From Rhizobium gallicum bv. gallicum R602sp (lineage in GTDB: Bacteria > Pseudomonadota > Alphaproteobacteria > Rhizobiales > Rhizobiaceae), in contig NZ_CP006877.1 in assembly GCF_000816845.1 (NCBI RefSeq), forward strand, positions 749,501 to 813,500: DNA of 64,000 nt, read 5' to 3'. A program made the position numbers and the translations under genes. The notes under the pieces were generated by a model. The model did no database searches. It worked only from the letters and a program-made list of their open reading frames with translations, and had not been told where the DNA came from. Positions within the stretch are counted from its first letter, which is position 1, and every line of letters begins with the position of its first letter. Of the stretch, positions 8,219 to 18,295 are shown one piece after another.

Positions 8219-9307
8219 ATGACAGGACTTACTCTAAAGGAAATCCGTAAATCCTACGGCTCCGTGGATGTCCTCCACGGCATCGACCTGGAGATCAACC
8301 AGGGTGAGTTCATCGTCTTCGTGGGGCCGTCGGGTTGCGGCAAGTCAACGCTGCTGCGCATGATCGCCGGCCTTGAGAACATCACGGGCGGCGAGATGTA
8401 TATCGATGGCCAGCTCGTCAACGACGTCCCGCCGTCGAAGCGCGGCATCGCCATGGTGTTCCAGTCCTACGCGCTTTATCCGCACATGACGGTCTTCGAC
8501 AACATGGCTTTCGGCATGAAGATCGCTGGCGAGAGCAAGCAGGAGATCGATCGTCGCGTGAGAGCCGCCGCCGAAAGCCTGCAGCTCACCAATTATCTGG
8601 ACCGCCTGCCGAAGGCGCTCTCCGGTGGCCAGCGCCAGCGCGTTGCGATCGGCCGCGCCATCTGCCGTGATCCGAAGGTCTTCCTCTTCGACGAGCCGCT
8701 GTCGAACCTCGACGCAGCATTGCGCGTCGCGACCCGTATCGAAATCGCCCGCCTCAATGAGCAGATGGCCGATACCACGATGATTTACGTCACCCACGAC
8801 CAGGTCGAGGCGATGACGCTTGCCGACCGTATCGTCGTCCTGTCGGCCGGCCACATCGAGCAGGTCGGCGCACCGCTGGAGCTTTACGAGCGTCCGGCCA
8901 ACCTCTTCGTCGCGAAGTTCATCGGCTCTCCGGCCATGAACATCATCCCCTCTACCATCAGTGAAGCGGGTGCCACCACGACGATCACGCTGAAGGGCGG
9001 CAGGTCGGTCGGGCTCGACATTCCGACCGCGGCTTCCGAAAAAGGCAAGACGGCAAGCTTCGGCGTGCGCCCTGAAGACCTGCAGATCGCCAATGGCGAC
9101 GACTACATCTTCGAAGGCGAGGTCTCGATCGTCGAAGCGCTCGGCGAAGTCACGCTTCTTTACATCGAAGGCCTGGTGCCGGGCGAGCCGATCATCGTCA
9201 AGCTGCCGGGCATCACCGACATCAAGAAAGGTCAGAAGATGAGGTTCGCTGCCGATCGCTCGAAACTGCATCTTTTCGATGCCGAAGGCCACACGTACAG
9301 AAGGTAG
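8219..9307 (+). CDS. aglK: Alpha-glucoside ABC transporter ATPase AglK
   Basis: MalK/UgpC-type ATPase of 362 residues that energises AglEFG. Walker A is GPSGCGKST near residue 37, the signature motif LSGGQRQR, Walker B VFLFDEPLSNLD, and the switch His follows in YVTHDQVEAMTLADR. A C-terminal TOBE/MalK regulatory domain (from about residue 240) includes FGVRPEDLQIANGDD. AGGAGGGGAGC precedes the ATG. It is the last gene of the operon; a hairpin at 9321-9340 downstream lacks a U-run, so the true terminator is unclear. Confidence 0.93.
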   Translation: MTGLTLKEIRKSYGSVDVLHGIDLEINQGEFIVFVGPSGCGKSTLLRMIAGLENITGGEMYIDGQLVNDVPPSKRGIAMVFQSYALYPHMTVFDNMAFGMKIAGESKQEIDRRVRAAAESLQLTNYLDRLPKALSGGQRQRVAIGRAICRDPKVFLFDEPLSNLDAALRVATRIEIARLNEQMADTTMIYVTHDQVEAMTLADRIVVLSAGHIEQVGAPLELYERPANLFVAKFIGSPAMNIIPSTISEAGATTTITLKGGRSVGLDIPTAASEKGKTASFGVRPEDLQIANGDDYIFEGEVSIVEALGEVTLLYIEGLVPGEPIIVKLPGITDIKKGQKMRFAADRSKLHLFDAEGHTYRR

Positions 9308-9475
9308 GAGACTATTTTTGGGCGGTTCTTTATGACCGCCTGAAACGCAGCGATCATCACCTTCTGTTAAACATCCGCTGCTAGCTTTCCCCTTATAGTT
9401 ACAAGGGGAATCAGGGTCGTGGGTGCATCCAATCCATTGCCTCCAGGGCATTTTCTCAACAGGGAAGAATCCTTC

Positions 9476-9829
9476 ATGTACGACCGCGAACAGCGGTTCA
9501 AAATGGAGGATACGATGAACGCTGCGCGGATCGAGTACACCGAAAAGGGGGTCATGCACATGGCGTCCCGTCGCTGCGATATCATACGAATTTCGATGAG
9601 CAGCGCGATCCTGGCGATCCTGACGCAGTTCACTTTGCCGAAGCAGTTTTATCTGGATATTCCCGATGCACGCATCACCAAGGTCGGCTGCATGCTGATG
9701 CGGGTGAACGCCAACAACACCATCGAGGTCCGCTTCCTGCGCCTGCTGACGCAGAAGGAACTGAACAAGATTTTCGTCTACAGCACGCATCCGGCGCATC
9801 GCGACTACGTTCTAGACGTTCGCGCCTGA
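9476..9829 (+). CDS. Small PilZ-like domain protein
   Basis: The frame encodes 117 residues from ATG 9476. A nested ATG at 9515 has the better ribosome binding site (GGAGG, 5-nt spacing) and would give 104 residues. The core, SRRCDIIRISMSSAILAILTQ followed by LPKQFYLDIPD and GCMLMRVNANNTIEVRFL, has the beta-strand rhythm of a degenerate PilZ fold, with an RR pair but without the full (D/N)xSxxG motif. Cyclic-di-GMP binding is therefore doubtful. It stands alone between the agl and edd operons, ending in a shared bidirectional terminator. Confidence 0.7.
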   Translation: MYDREQRFKMEDTMNAARIEYTEKGVMHMASRRCDIIRISMSSAILAILTQFTLPKQFYLDIPDARITKVGCMLMRVNANNTIEVRFLRLLTQKELNKIFVYSTHPAHRDYVLDVRA

Positions 9830-9848
9830 TCGGACATTTCTGGAATTG

Positions 9849-9878
9849 AACAAGCCCGCGATCCGTTCGCGGGTTGTT
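9849..9878. terminator. Bidirectional intrinsic terminator between the PilZ-like gene and edd
   Basis: CCCGCGA (9855-9861) pairs with TCGCGGG (9867-9873) around a 5-nt loop. The stem continues after a bulged G with AACAA/TTGTT, placing T-rich sequence on the 3' side for both directions of transcription. It lies between two convergent genes. Confidence 0.75.
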
Positions 9879-9882
9879 TGCG

Positions 9883-11703
9883 TCAGTGGAAGAGGACGCT
9901 GGCGCCGTGGTCGGAGGCGCCGACGGAGCGGCGGAACGGAGCGAAGAGCTCGCGCCCCATGCCGAATTCATTGTCCGAAAGATCGGCCGTCACCGGCTCG
10001 CGGTCTGCCAGGGTGGCGGCATCGAGGAGGACTTCCAGCGTGCCGCGAATTGCATCGAGCCGGATGATGTCGCCGTCCATTATGCGGGCGATAGGCCCGC
10101 CCTCGACAGCTTCCGGCGTCACATGGATCGCAGCCGGAACCTTGCCTGACGCGCCGGACATGCGTCCGTCCGTCAGGAGGGCGACGTGGAAGCCGCGGTC
10201 CTGCAGTACGCCGAGCGGCGGCGTCAGCTTGTGCAGCTCCGGCATGCCGTTTGCCTTCGGCCCCTGGAAGCGCACAACCGCCACGAAGTCGCGGTTGAGC
10301 TTGCCTTCCTTGAAGGCGTCCTGCAGCTCCTGCTGGCTATGGAAGACGATCGCCGGCGCCTCGATGATATGGCGATCCGGCTTCACCGCGGATATCTTGA
10401 TGACCGCCTTGCCGAGATTGCCGCGCAGCATCTTAAGGCCGCCATTCGACTGGAACGGCGTTTCGATGCTGGCGAGCACCTTGCCATCGTGGCTCTTTTC
10501 CGGTGCCGGTTCGCGAACCACCGTGGCGTTGTCGCCGAGGCGCACGTCGATCGTATAGGCTTCGAGACCCTGGCCGGCCACTGTGCGCACGTCATCGTGC
10601 AGCATGCCCTTCTTCAAAAGCTCCTTGATGAGGAAGCCCATGCCGCCTGCGGCGTGGAAATGGTTAACATCCGCCAGTCCGTTCGGATAGACGCGGGCAA
10701 GCAGCGGGATTTCCTCGGAGAGTTCGGCAATATCCTGCCAGGTGAGCTGGATGCCGGCAGCGCGCGCCATGGCGACGAGATGCAGCGTGTGATTTGTGGA
10801 GCCGCCGGTTGCATGCAGGCCGACGACGCCGTTGACGATGGAGCGCTCGTCGATCATTTCGCCGGCGGGCGTGAACTCGTTGCCGAGTGCAGTGATCGCC
10901 AGAGCGCGCTTTGCCGCCTCGCGCGTCAGCGCTTCGCGCAGCGGCGTGCCCGGATTGATAAAGGAAGAGCCGGGCAGATGGAAGCCCATGATCTCCATCA
11001 GCATTTGGTTGGAGTTTGCCGTGCCGTAGAAGGTGCAGGTTCCCGGGCCGTGATAGGACTTGGACTCGGCCTCGAGCAGCTCGGCGCGGCCGACCTTGCC
11101 TTCCGCATAGAGTTGGCGGACACGAGACTTCTCGTCGTTGGGCAGCCCGCTGGTCATCGGCCCCGCCGGCACGAAGATCGAGGGCAGGTGCCCGAAGGAG
11201 AGGGCCGCGATCACGAGGCCCGGCACGATCTTGTCGCAGACGCCGAGGAAGAGCGCCGCATCGAACATGTTGTGTGACAGGCCGATGCCGGCAGACATGG
11301 CAATCAGGTCGCGGGAAAAGAGCGACAGCTCCATGCCCGGCTGGCCCTGCGTGACGCCGTCGCACATGGCCGGAACGCCGCCGGCGACCTGGGCAATGCC
11401 CCCAGCCTCCGCCGCAGCTTCGCGGATGATCGCCGGATAGGTCTCGAACGGCTGATGGGCCGAGAGCATATCGTTGTAGGCGGTAATGATGCCGAGATTG
11501 GGCACGCGGTCGCCCGCCAGTGCATCCTTTTCGGAGGGGGAACAGATCGCAAAGCCGTGGGCGAGGTTGGCGCAGCCGAGTATCGAGCGGTTCACGCCGT
11601 TGGAAGTCGCGGCTTGCAGGCGTTCCAGATATCGATCACGCGTCGGTTTTGATCGTTCGACGATGCGGGATGTGATCGCGGAAATGCGTGCGTTAGCGGA
11701 CAT
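9883..11703 (-). CDS. edd: Phosphogluconate dehydratase (Entner-Doudoroff)
   Basis: Edd dehydrates 6-phosphogluconate to 2-keto-3-deoxy-6-phosphogluconate. It belongs to the IlvD/Edd family and has 606 residues, the usual length. Probable [4Fe-4S] ligand cysteines are seen in [24 protein letters not shown] and [13 protein letters not shown]; the C-terminus has the family stretch [23 protein letters not shown]. It is the third gene of zwf-pgl-edd, with 65 nt after pgl. No eda aldolase gene lies in this window, so the pathway is completed elsewhere. Confidence 0.95.
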   Translation of the reverse strand: MSANARISAITSRIVERSKPTRDRYLERLQAATSNGVNRSILGCANLAHGFAICSPSEKDALAGDRVPNLGIITAYNDMLSAHQPFETYPAIIREAAAEAGGIAQVAGGVPAMCDGVTQGQPGMELSLFSRDLIAMSAGIGLSHNMFDAALFLGVCDKIVPGLVIAALSFGHLPSIFVPAGPMTSGLPNDEKSRVRQLYAEGKVGRAELLEAESKSYHGPGTCTFYGTANSNQMLMEIMGFHLPGSSFINPGTPLREALTREAAKRALAITALGNEFTPAGEMIDERSIVNGVVGLHATGGSTNHTLHLVAMARAAGIQLTWQDIAELSEEIPLLARVYPNGLADVNHFHAAGGMGFLIKELLKKGMLHDDVRTVAGQGLEAYTIDVRLGDNATVVREPAPEKSHDGKVLASIETPFQSNGGLKMLRGNLGKAVIKISAVKPDRHIIEAPAIVFHSQQELQDAFKEGKLNRDFVAVVRFQGPKANGMPELHKLTPPLGVLQDRGFHVALLTDGRMSGASGKVPAAIHVTPEAVEGGPIARIMDGDIIRLDAIRGTLEVLLDAATLADREPVTADLSDNEFGMGRELFAPFRRSVGASDHGASVLFH

Positions 11704-11768
11704 GGGAGGTATCCTGCCTTGGTTGCTCTCAAGTTTTACATTCGGCGGCTCTGCCCGAAGGCTTGGTT

Positions 11769-12467
11769 TTACGGCGCCCAGTAGATTTCGACCGGGGAAG
11801 CCGCCCGGCGCAAAACGGCCCGGATCGGCATCTCGGCCTCTTCTCCGGCATCTTCCGCTTTCGACAGCGTATCTTTCTTACCCGCGCCTTCTATGTGAAG
11901 CACCAGGAGCCCGGCATCCTGAAGGCTGGAGAAGGTGAAGGTCAGGCGCGGCTCGCCGGCGCCTTCCGCTTCCATCGTGATGATGCCGCGCGGCGTCGCC
12001 GGATCGAGCGCGGCAGCAAGGTTGCTGCCGCCGGGAAAAAACGATGCCGTGTGGCCGTCGCCGCCCATACCGAGGATCACCACATCGAACGGGTTGCCAA
12101 TCGTTTTCGTCTCGGCAGTCGCAAGCTTTGCCGCATCTTCGGCAGAGCCTGATTTCTGATAGAGCGGCAGGAAGCGCGCCGCCTTCGCCTTGTTCTGCAG
12201 CAGATTGTTGGCGACCAGCAGATGGTTCGAACGCTCATTGTCCGCGGGAACGAAGCGCTCGTCAACAAGCGTGACGGTCACCTTGCTCCAGTCGAGGTCG
12301 CGGACGGAGAGCTCTTGGAAGAAGGCCTTCGGGGTCGAGCCGCCGGAAACGGCGATGCTGGCCGCTGCGCGGGCTGTGATCGCTGCAGAAAGCCGCTCCG
12401 TCACCTTGTCGGCAAGGCCGCTTGCAAGTTCCGCTGCATTGGTAAAAGCATGCAAGATTGCTGCCAT
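11769..12467 (-). CDS. pgl: 6-phosphogluconolactonase
   Basis: Hydrolyses 6-phosphoglucono-delta-lactone to 6-phosphogluconate. The 232-residue protein is of the NagB/DevB-like fold, with [12 protein letters not shown] for phosphate binding, the [14 protein letters not shown] block and [13 protein letters not shown] near the active site. It lies 11 nt downstream of zwf on the minus strand, so it is almost certainly cotranscribed with it. Cytoplasmic, no signal sequence. Confidence 0.93.
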   Translation of the reverse strand: MAAILHAFTNAAELASGLADKVTERLSAAITARAAASIAVSGGSTPKAFFQELSVRDLDWSKVTVTLVDERFVPADNERSNHLLVANNLLQNKAKAARFLPLYQKSGSAEDAAKLATAETKTIGNPFDVVILGMGGDGHTASFFPGGSNLAAALDPATPRGIITMEAEGAGEPRLTFTFSSLQDAGLLVLHIEGAGKKDTLSKAEDAGEEAEMPIRAVLRRAASPVEIYWAP

Positions 12468-12478
12468 CGCTCGCGATC

Positions 12479-13954
12479 CTAGATGTTGTCGTGCCAGGTG
12501 CGGCCTTCACGCTCGATAAGCGCGATGGCCTGGCTTGGGCCCCAAGTGCCGGCGGTATAGCCTTGCACGAGCTGGCCGGTTGTTTCCCAACCCTTGAGCA
12601 TTGGATCGACCCACTGCCAAGCGGCTTCAACTTCGTCGCGGCGCATGAAGAGCGTCTGGTTGGAGCGGATGACGTCCATCAGCAGGCGCTCATAGGCGTC
12701 CGGATTGCGCACATTGAAGGCTGACGCAAAGCTCATGTCGAGCGAGACGTTGCGCAGGCGCATGCCGCCCGGGCCGGGATCCTTGATCATCAGCGACTGC
12801 TTGACGCCTTCGTCGGGCTGCAGGCGGATGATGAGCTGGTTCTGGTTGATGCGGCCGGCCGCCTGGTCGAAGATTGCGTGCGGGATCGGCTTGAAGGTAA
12901 TGACGATTTCCGACATGCGGCCGGTAAGTCGCTTGCCGGTGCGGATGAAGAACGGAACACCCGCCCAGCGCCAATTGTTGATCTCGGCCTTGATAGCAAC
13001 GAAGGTCTCGGTGTTCGAAACGCCGCCTTCGAGCTCCTCGAGGTAACCCCTGACCGGGCCGCTGCTGGAGGCGCCGGCGCGATACTGGCCGCGCACGGTG
13101 ACTTGCTCGACGTTGGAAGCATCGATCGGCTTCAGGGCGCGCAGGACCTTCAGCTTTTCGTCGCGAACCGCCTCGGAATCCATCGATGACGGTACTTCCA
13201 TGGCGGTCAGGCACAGGAGCTGCAAAATGTGGTTCTGCACCATGTCGCGCAATGCGCCGGCGGTGTCGTAATAGCCGGCGCGGCCTTCGAGGCCGACGGC
13301 TTCGGCAACCGTGATCTGCACGTGATCGATGTAATTGGCGTTCCACAGCGGCTCGTACAGGGCGTTCGCAAAGCGCAGCGCCATCAGGTTCTGCACCGTT
13401 TCTTTGCCGAGATAATGGTCGATACGGAAGATCTGCTCTTCCTTGAAGACACGGCCGATCGTATCGTTCAGTGACAGCGCCGAGGAAAGGTCGCGGCCGA
13501 TCGGTTTTTCGACGACGATGCGCGTCGACTTGGTGATCAGCTTATGTTCGGCGATCTTCTGCGAGATGTCACCGAAGATGCCGGGTGCGACGGCGAGGTA
13601 GAAGGCGCGGACGCGGTCCTTGCCCTCGTCCAGCAGCTTCTTCAGCTGATCCCAACCGCCGTCAGAACGCGCGTCGACGGAGACGTAAAAGAGGCGCTTG
13701 CAGAATTTCTCGACTTCGGCCTCGTCATACTCGCCCTTCTTCAGATGCTCCTTGAGGGCATCCTGGGCGAACTTGCGGTATTCGTCATCGGAAAGCGGGC
13801 TGCGCGAAGCGCCGATAATGCGCGTCGGCTCGGTGAACTGGCCCTCGATCTGGCGGTGATAAAGGGCGGGAAGGAGCTTGCGCTCGGCAAGATCGCCGCT
13901 GCCGCCGAAGACGACATAATCAAAGGGTTCGACGGGAATGATCTGGCTGCTCAT
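12479..13954 (-). CDS. zwf: Glucose-6-phosphate 1-dehydrogenase
   Basis: Oxidises glucose-6-phosphate to the 6-phospholactone with NADP (or NAD), opening both the Entner-Doudoroff and the oxidative pentose phosphate routes. The 491-residue protein has a nucleotide-binding GGSGDLAERKLLPALY near the N-terminus and the active-site signature RIDHYLGKETVQN. I chose the ATG at 13954 because GAGAGAAGAG precedes it; a TTG at 13969 would add five residues. It heads zwf-pgl-edd. Upstream, 13955-14088 is AT-rich around TTTAAATCGATTAGATTAAA and probably contains the promoter. Confidence 0.95.
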   Translation of the reverse strand: MSSQIIPVEPFDYVVFGGSGDLAERKLLPALYHRQIEGQFTEPTRIIGASRSPLSDDEYRKFAQDALKEHLKKGEYDEAEVEKFCKRLFYVSVDARSDGGWDQLKKLLDEGKDRVRAFYLAVAPGIFGDISQKIAEHKLITKSTRIVVEKPIGRDLSSALSLNDTIGRVFKEEQIFRIDHYLGKETVQNLMALRFANALYEPLWNANYIDHVQITVAEAVGLEGRAGYYDTAGALRDMVQNHILQLLCLTAMEVPSSMDSEAVRDEKLKVLRALKPIDASNVEQVTVRGQYRAGASSSGPVRGYLEELEGGVSNTETFVAIKAEINNWRWAGVPFFIRTGKRLTGRMSEIVITFKPIPHAIFDQAAGRINQNQLIIRLQPDEGVKQSLMIKDPGPGGMRLRNVSLDMSFASAFNVRNPDAYERLLMDVIRSNQTLFMRRDEVEAAWQWVDPMLKGWETTGQLVQGYTAGTWGPSQAIALIEREGRTWHDNI

Positions 13955-14088
13955 GAGCTCTTCTCTCAATCAGGCTGGTTGCGGCCTTTTAATCTAATCG
14001 ATTTAAAAAAGCCAGTGTGCGATGCAATGAATCTGTCGGGTCCCGGTTTTAAAGCGAATTGCCCCGGGAGGAAATCCCGCAATCGCCC

Positions 14089-15387
14089 TTAAAACTTGTC
14101 GCGCAGCGCGAACCAAGACAAGGCGAGGAAAAGCAGCGGCGCGCGCATTGCCGCACCACCGGGAAATGCCGGAATATCGAGCGCCTTGAGGAGCTCCAGA
14201 TCGGCTGATTTCCCAAGCACCGCTTCTGCATAAAGTTTGCCGCAGTAATTTGACAGCATCACTCCATGGCCCGAATATCCGCCGATTGAGGTGACGCCCG
14301 GCATCACTTCGCGCACGAAGGGCTGGCGCGGCATCGTTATGCCGACGCTGCCGCCCCAGGCGTGCGTGATCTCGATGTCCCTGAGTGCCGGATAGATTTC
14401 GGCGATCTGGCGGCGGATATGTTCGCTGATATCGCGCGGATTGTCGGCGGTATAGGCTTCCCGCCCGCCGAATAGCAGTCGTCCATCCTTGGACTTGCGG
14501 AAATAACGCACGACGAAACGCGAGTCGGCGACGGCTTCCCCGCCGGGAAGCACGGCAGGATATTCGTGGAGCCGCACGGTTGCGCCGATGAAGGAGCGGA
14601 TCGGCATGACATGGCTTGCCGTCACCGGCTCCAGATTGCCGATATAGCCATTGCAGGCAATCAGCGCGCGGGACGCGGCAAGTGTGCCCTTCGGCGTTTC
14701 GATCCTCACCTTGCCGCCGCCCTGGCCGATTGCGGTCGCCTTGGTCATCTCGAAAATCTGCGCCCCGGCATTGGCCGCAATGCGCGCCAGCCCGATCAGC
14801 AGCTTCAGCGGATGAATGTGGCCGGTGCCGGTGTCGCGCACGCCGCAGTAGTAGCGTTTGGAGCCGAGGCGTTCCTGCGTCTCTTCTTTGTCCATGAACC
14901 GCAGATGCGGATAATCGTAACGAAGGGCTGCGATCTCGGCATTTTCGTAGTAGAAACGCGTGTAGCTTTCCTTGTGCGAGACGTTCATCTGCCCGGGCAT
15001 GAATTCGATGTCGATCTGATGTTCGGTCGCAAAATCGAGCAGGTGTTTCTTGGAAGCCTCCGCAAGATCGAAGAGCGCTTTGGAACGCTCGTAGCCGATC
15101 TTCTCCTCCAGTTCCTCCGGCCACCAGCGCTGGCCGGTGCCGAGCTGCCCACCGTTGCGGCCGGATGCCCCGTCGCCGAAACGGCAGGCATCGATCAGCA
15201 CGACCGAGACGCCGGCTTTCGCCAGATTGTATGCCGCCTGCAAGCCGGTATAGCCGCCGCCCACGATGGCGACGTCGCATGTCTTCGATCCGTCAAGCTG
15301 CGGATAGGTCGGCCGCTCGCCTACCGTCGCCTGGTACCACGAAACGCCCGGCGCGATGGGGCTCTGCCAGTTTTCTTGCACCGTCAT
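14089..15387 (-). CDS. FAD-dependent amine oxidase, PuuB/DadA-like
   Basis: A 432-residue DAO-family flavoprotein. The N-terminal dinucleotide-binding motif is DVAIVGGGYTGLQAAYNLAKAG, followed by GRNGGQLGTGQ, as in gamma-glutamylputrescine oxidases. The gene lies 12 nt after a glutamine-synthetase-like gene (PuuA type), and that pairing points to oxidation of gamma-glutamylated polyamines. GAGGAGG stands 7 nt before the ATG. A different amine substrate cannot be excluded, so I leave the symbol empty. Confidence 0.8.
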   Translation of the reverse strand: MTVQENWQSPIAPGVSWYQATVGERPTYPQLDGSKTCDVAIVGGGYTGLQAAYNLAKAGVSVVLIDACRFGDGASGRNGGQLGTGQRWWPEELEEKIGYERSKALFDLAEASKKHLLDFATEHQIDIEFMPGQMNVSHKESYTRFYYENAEIAALRYDYPHLRFMDKEETQERLGSKRYYCGVRDTGTGHIHPLKLLIGLARIAANAGAQIFEMTKATAIGQGGGKVRIETPKGTLAASRALIACNGYIGNLEPVTASHVMPIRSFIGATVRLHEYPAVLPGGEAVADSRFVVRYFRKSKDGRLLFGGREAYTADNPRDISEHIRRQIAEIYPALRDIEITHAWGGSVGITMPRQPFVREVMPGVTSIGGYSGHGVMLSNYCGKLYAEAVLGKSADLELLKALDIPAFPGGAAMRAPLLFLALSWFALRDKF

Positions 15388-15399
15388 GCGGCGGCCTCC

Positions 15400-16872
15400 T
15401 CACACGTTGAGCAGCAGGAATTCGCGTTCCCAGGGGCTGATCACCTGCATGAAGGTTTCGAACTCTCCCCGCTTCACGCCTGCATAAAGGCCGATGAATT
15501 CCTTGCCGAACACCTCCTCGAATGCCGGTTCGTCTTCCAAGAGTGCCACGGCTTCGAGCAGGCCGCGCGGAAGGTCGATCGACCCTTCATTGGCTGCCTC
15601 CTCGGTCGGTGCCGTCGGCTCGATCTCCTTGATGATGCCGAGAAGGCCCGATGCCAGCGAAGCAGCCAGGGCCAGATAGGGGTTGGCATCGGAACTCGGC
15701 AGCCGGTTTTCGACGCGCCGTGCCTGCGGGTCGGAAACCGGCACGCGGAATGCGGTGGTGCGGTTGTCGTAACCCCAAGCGTTGTTGACTGGGCAGGACA
15801 TGTCCGGCGCAAGGCGCCGGTAGGAATTGACGTAGGGCGCCAGCATCACAAGTGCGCTCGGCACATATTTCTGCATGCCGCCGATGAAGTGGAAGAACTC
15901 CTTCGAAGCCGATCCATCGGAATTGGAAAAGACGTTCTTGCCGGACCCGATGTTGACGACCGACTGATGGATGTGCATCGCCGAGCCCGGCTGACCCTGC
16001 ATCGGCTTGGCCATGAACGTCGCATAGATATCGTGCTTCAGCGCAGCCTCGCGGATGGTGCGCTTGAACATGAAGACCTGGTCGGCAAGCTCGATAGGGT
16101 CGCCATGGCGCAGATTGATCTCGAGCTGCGCTGGGCCCTCCTCATGGATCAGCGTGTCGATCTCGAGGCCCTGTTTCTCGGAGAAATGATAGATATCGTC
16201 GATCAGTTCGTCGAACTCGTTGATGCCGGCGATCGAATAACCCTGGCCGCCGAGGATCGAGCGGCCCGAGCGTCCCTTCGGCGGGCGCAACGGATAATCC
16301 GGGTCGTCGTTGTTGGCGACGAGATAGAATTCGATCTCCGGCGCGACGACCGGTTTCCAACCGCGTTCGGCGTAAAGTCCCATGATGCGCTTGAGGAGGT
16401 TGCGCGGTGTATAAGGAACCTCCTCGCCTTCCGAATTGACGATATCGCAGATCACCTGCGCCGTCGGATCAGTCTCCCAGGGAACGACGGAAAGCGTCGA
16501 AAGATCAGGCATCAGCTTGAGGTCGCTGTCACGGGGCTCGTAGCGGAAGCTCTCGGTCTCCTCGGGATATTCGCCGGAGATCGTGTGGCGATAGATCGCC
16601 GAGGGCAGGGCGAGCGACGTATTGGACGTGAATTTCGATGTCGGCATCATCTTGCCGCGCGGAACGCCGGCGAGGTCCGGGGTGATGCACTCGATGTCCT
16701 CGATGCCGCGTGCGCGAAGCCACTGCGCCGCTTCCTTCCAGTTTGCCACACCGCGCGAAGATCCGGGATCTGGGGGAATTTTCGTAGAGGCAGGCACGTT
16801 TCTGGCAGGCTTCAGCGTCGTCTTCTTGGGTGACATGACACACATGGTCGCGGTTGATCGGAAGGTCATCAT
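15400..16872 (-). CDS. Glutamine synthetase family protein, gamma-glutamylpolyamine synthetase-like
   Basis: This is a 490-residue class I glutamine-synthetase-fold enzyme (PuuA type). Family features include EIEFYLVANN, EEGPAQLEINLRHGDPIELAD, MHIHQSVVN and NRLPSSDANPYLALAAS. It would ligate glutamate to a polyamine or other amine using ATP. Start choice is open: ATGs at 16872, 16845 and 16836 are in frame and none has a good ribosome binding site; 16836 opens MSPKKTTLKP. It forms an operon with the flavin oxidase downstream, while a polyamine-type ABC transporter lies about 12 kb away. Confidence 0.82.
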   Translation of the reverse strand: MMTFRSTATMCVMSPKKTTLKPARNVPASTKIPPDPGSSRGVANWKEAAQWLRARGIEDIECITPDLAGVPRGKMMPTSKFTSNTSLALPSAIYRHTISGEYPEETESFRYEPRDSDLKLMPDLSTLSVVPWETDPTAQVICDIVNSEGEEVPYTPRNLLKRIMGLYAERGWKPVVAPEIEFYLVANNDDPDYPLRPPKGRSGRSILGGQGYSIAGINEFDELIDDIYHFSEKQGLEIDTLIHEEGPAQLEINLRHGDPIELADQVFMFKRTIREAALKHDIYATFMAKPMQGQPGSAMHIHQSVVNIGSGKNVFSNSDGSASKEFFHFIGGMQKYVPSALVMLAPYVNSYRRLAPDMSCPVNNAWGYDNRTTAFRVPVSDPQARRVENRLPSSDANPYLALAASLASGLLGIIKEIEPTAPTEEAANEGSIDLPRGLLEAVALLEDEPAFEEVFGKEFIGLYAGVKRGEFETFMQVISPWEREFLLLNV

Positions 16873-16957
16873 AACTGGAGTTTGGCAATTGGCGAGGGGC
16901 GGCAGCGTTGACTTTCGCCATTTGATAGAAAAAGAAGGCGCCTTTCACAGAAAGGAA

Positions 16958-18145
16958 ATGGGCTTGAGACTGAAGAGCGACGTGATCGTCATAGGCGCGG
17001 GCGCCGCCGGAATGATGTGCGCCATTCGCGCCGGGCAGCGCAGCCGTTCGGTGGTCGTGCTCGATCACGCGAAATTGCCGGGGGAGAAAATCCGCATCTC
17101 GGGCGGCGGACGCTGCAACTTCACCAATATCCATGCTGGCCCGAAGACCTTCCTGTCCGCCAATCCGCACTTCTGCAAATCCGCCCTTGCACGCTTTACG
17201 CCCGCCGATTTCATCGCCATGGTCGACCGGCACGGAATTGCCTGGCACGAAAAGTCGCTCGGCCAGCTCTTCTGCGACAACAGTGCCAAGGACATCATCC
17301 GGATGCTGCTCGACGAGATGCGGGCGGCAGGCGTGCAACTGCGGTTGCAGACCGAAATGCTCACCGTTGAAAAAGACAGCGACGGCTTTCGCGTCAGGAC
17401 GTCCGACGGCGAATACGAGTGCGCCTCGCTCGTCGTGGCGACCGGCGGCAAGTCGATACCGAAGATGGGTGCGACGGGATTTGCTTACCGCATCGCCGAA
17501 CTGTTCGGTCTCGCGCTCGTCGAAACGCGCCCGGGTCTCGTGCCGCTGACGCTCGATCCCGTCCTGCTGGAAAGCATTGCGCCGCTTTCGGGGATCTCGG
17601 CGCCGTCCGAAATCAGGCATGGAAAAACCGGCTTTCGCGAGGCCCTGCTCTTTACCCACCGCGGCCTCAGCGGCCCGGCAATCCTGCAGATATCCTCCTA
17701 TTGGCGGGAAGGGGATGAGATCGCCATCGATATCGAGCCGGATGTCGACCTTCTGCTGCATCTGAAAAAAGCCAAGCAGGCGAACGGCCGCCAGTCGGCC
17801 CAGACGGCGCTCGGTGAAATCCTGCCGAAGCGGCTGGCGCAATATCTGACGGAACGCCAAGCCATTTCCGGCAACATGGCCGATCTCTCGGACAAGGGGC
17901 TGATCCGTCTCTGCGATGCGGTGCAGAACTGGAAGATCAAGCCGTCCGGCTCGGAAGGCTATCGCACCGCAGAAGTGACGCTTGGAGGCGTAGATACCGC
18001 TGGGCTCGACTCCCGCACGATGCAGGCGAAAAGCGTACCCGGCCTCTATTTCATCGGCGAATGCGTCGATGTGACGGGATGGCTCGGCGGCTATAATTTC
18101 CAGTGGGCCTGGGCCTCGGGTTTTGCCGCAGGTGAATCCTTGTAG
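16958..18145 (+). CDS. HI0933/YhiN-family flavoprotein
   Basis: This 395-residue FAD protein is of the HI0933/BaiN family. It opens with the dinucleotide fold DVIVIGAGAAGMMCAIRAG, followed by ISGGGRCNFTN, VATGGKSIPKMGATGFAY and the C-terminal signature GGYNFQWAWASGFAAG. Some members act as NADH-dependent reductases of unsaturated substrates; the substrate here is unknown. The ATG at 16958 is closely preceded by AAAGGA, and a TTG at 16964 has a better spacing. It is divergent from the puuA-like gene with an 85-bp gap. Confidence 0.85.
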   Translation: MGLRLKSDVIVIGAGAAGMMCAIRAGQRSRSVVVLDHAKLPGEKIRISGGGRCNFTNIHAGPKTFLSANPHFCKSALARFTPADFIAMVDRHGIAWHEKSLGQLFCDNSAKDIIRMLLDEMRAAGVQLRLQTEMLTVEKDSDGFRVRTSDGEYECASLVVATGGKSIPKMGATGFAYRIAELFGLALVETRPGLVPLTLDPVLLESIAPLSGISAPSEIRHGKTGFREALLFTHRGLSGPAILQISSYWREGDEIAIDIEPDVDLLLHLKKAKQANGRQSAQTALGEILPKRLAQYLTERQAISGNMADLSDKGLIRLCDAVQNWKIKPSGSEGYRTAEVTLGGVDTAGLDSRTMQAKSVPGLYFIGECVDVTGWLGGYNFQWAWASGFAAGESL

Positions 18146-18295
18146 GCAGGAATCTGGAGCAGGAGATTCAAGACCTGTTAAGAAGGTTGCGCCATCGTGT
18201 CCCAATGGCCGTTAGGAAAGAGCTTCCTAAATTGCGCTTTACCGGCAAGCCGTTTTGATGGATTGTTGAGTCTTGAAAGAAGTGGGGATCTTCGC

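Noticed and set aside
9321..9340. Hairpin GGCGGT/ACCGCC after aglK as a terminator
   Set aside because: The T-run precedes the stem and none follows in either direction, so intrinsic termination is not supported.
10186..11277. 363-codon plus-strand frame opposite edd
   Set aside because: Shadow of edd, with no ribosome binding site and low-complexity Arg/His/Ala content.
13955..14088. HexR-type operator in the zwf promoter
   Set aside because: TTTAAATCGATTAGATTAAA is AT-rich and partly symmetric but does not fit the known HexR palindrome.
14566..16833. 755-codon open frame on the plus strand opposite the puuA/puuB-like genes
   Set aside because: It is antisense to two clear enzyme genes, has a composition rich in Arg, His and Asp typical of GC-rich shadow frames, and matches no family.
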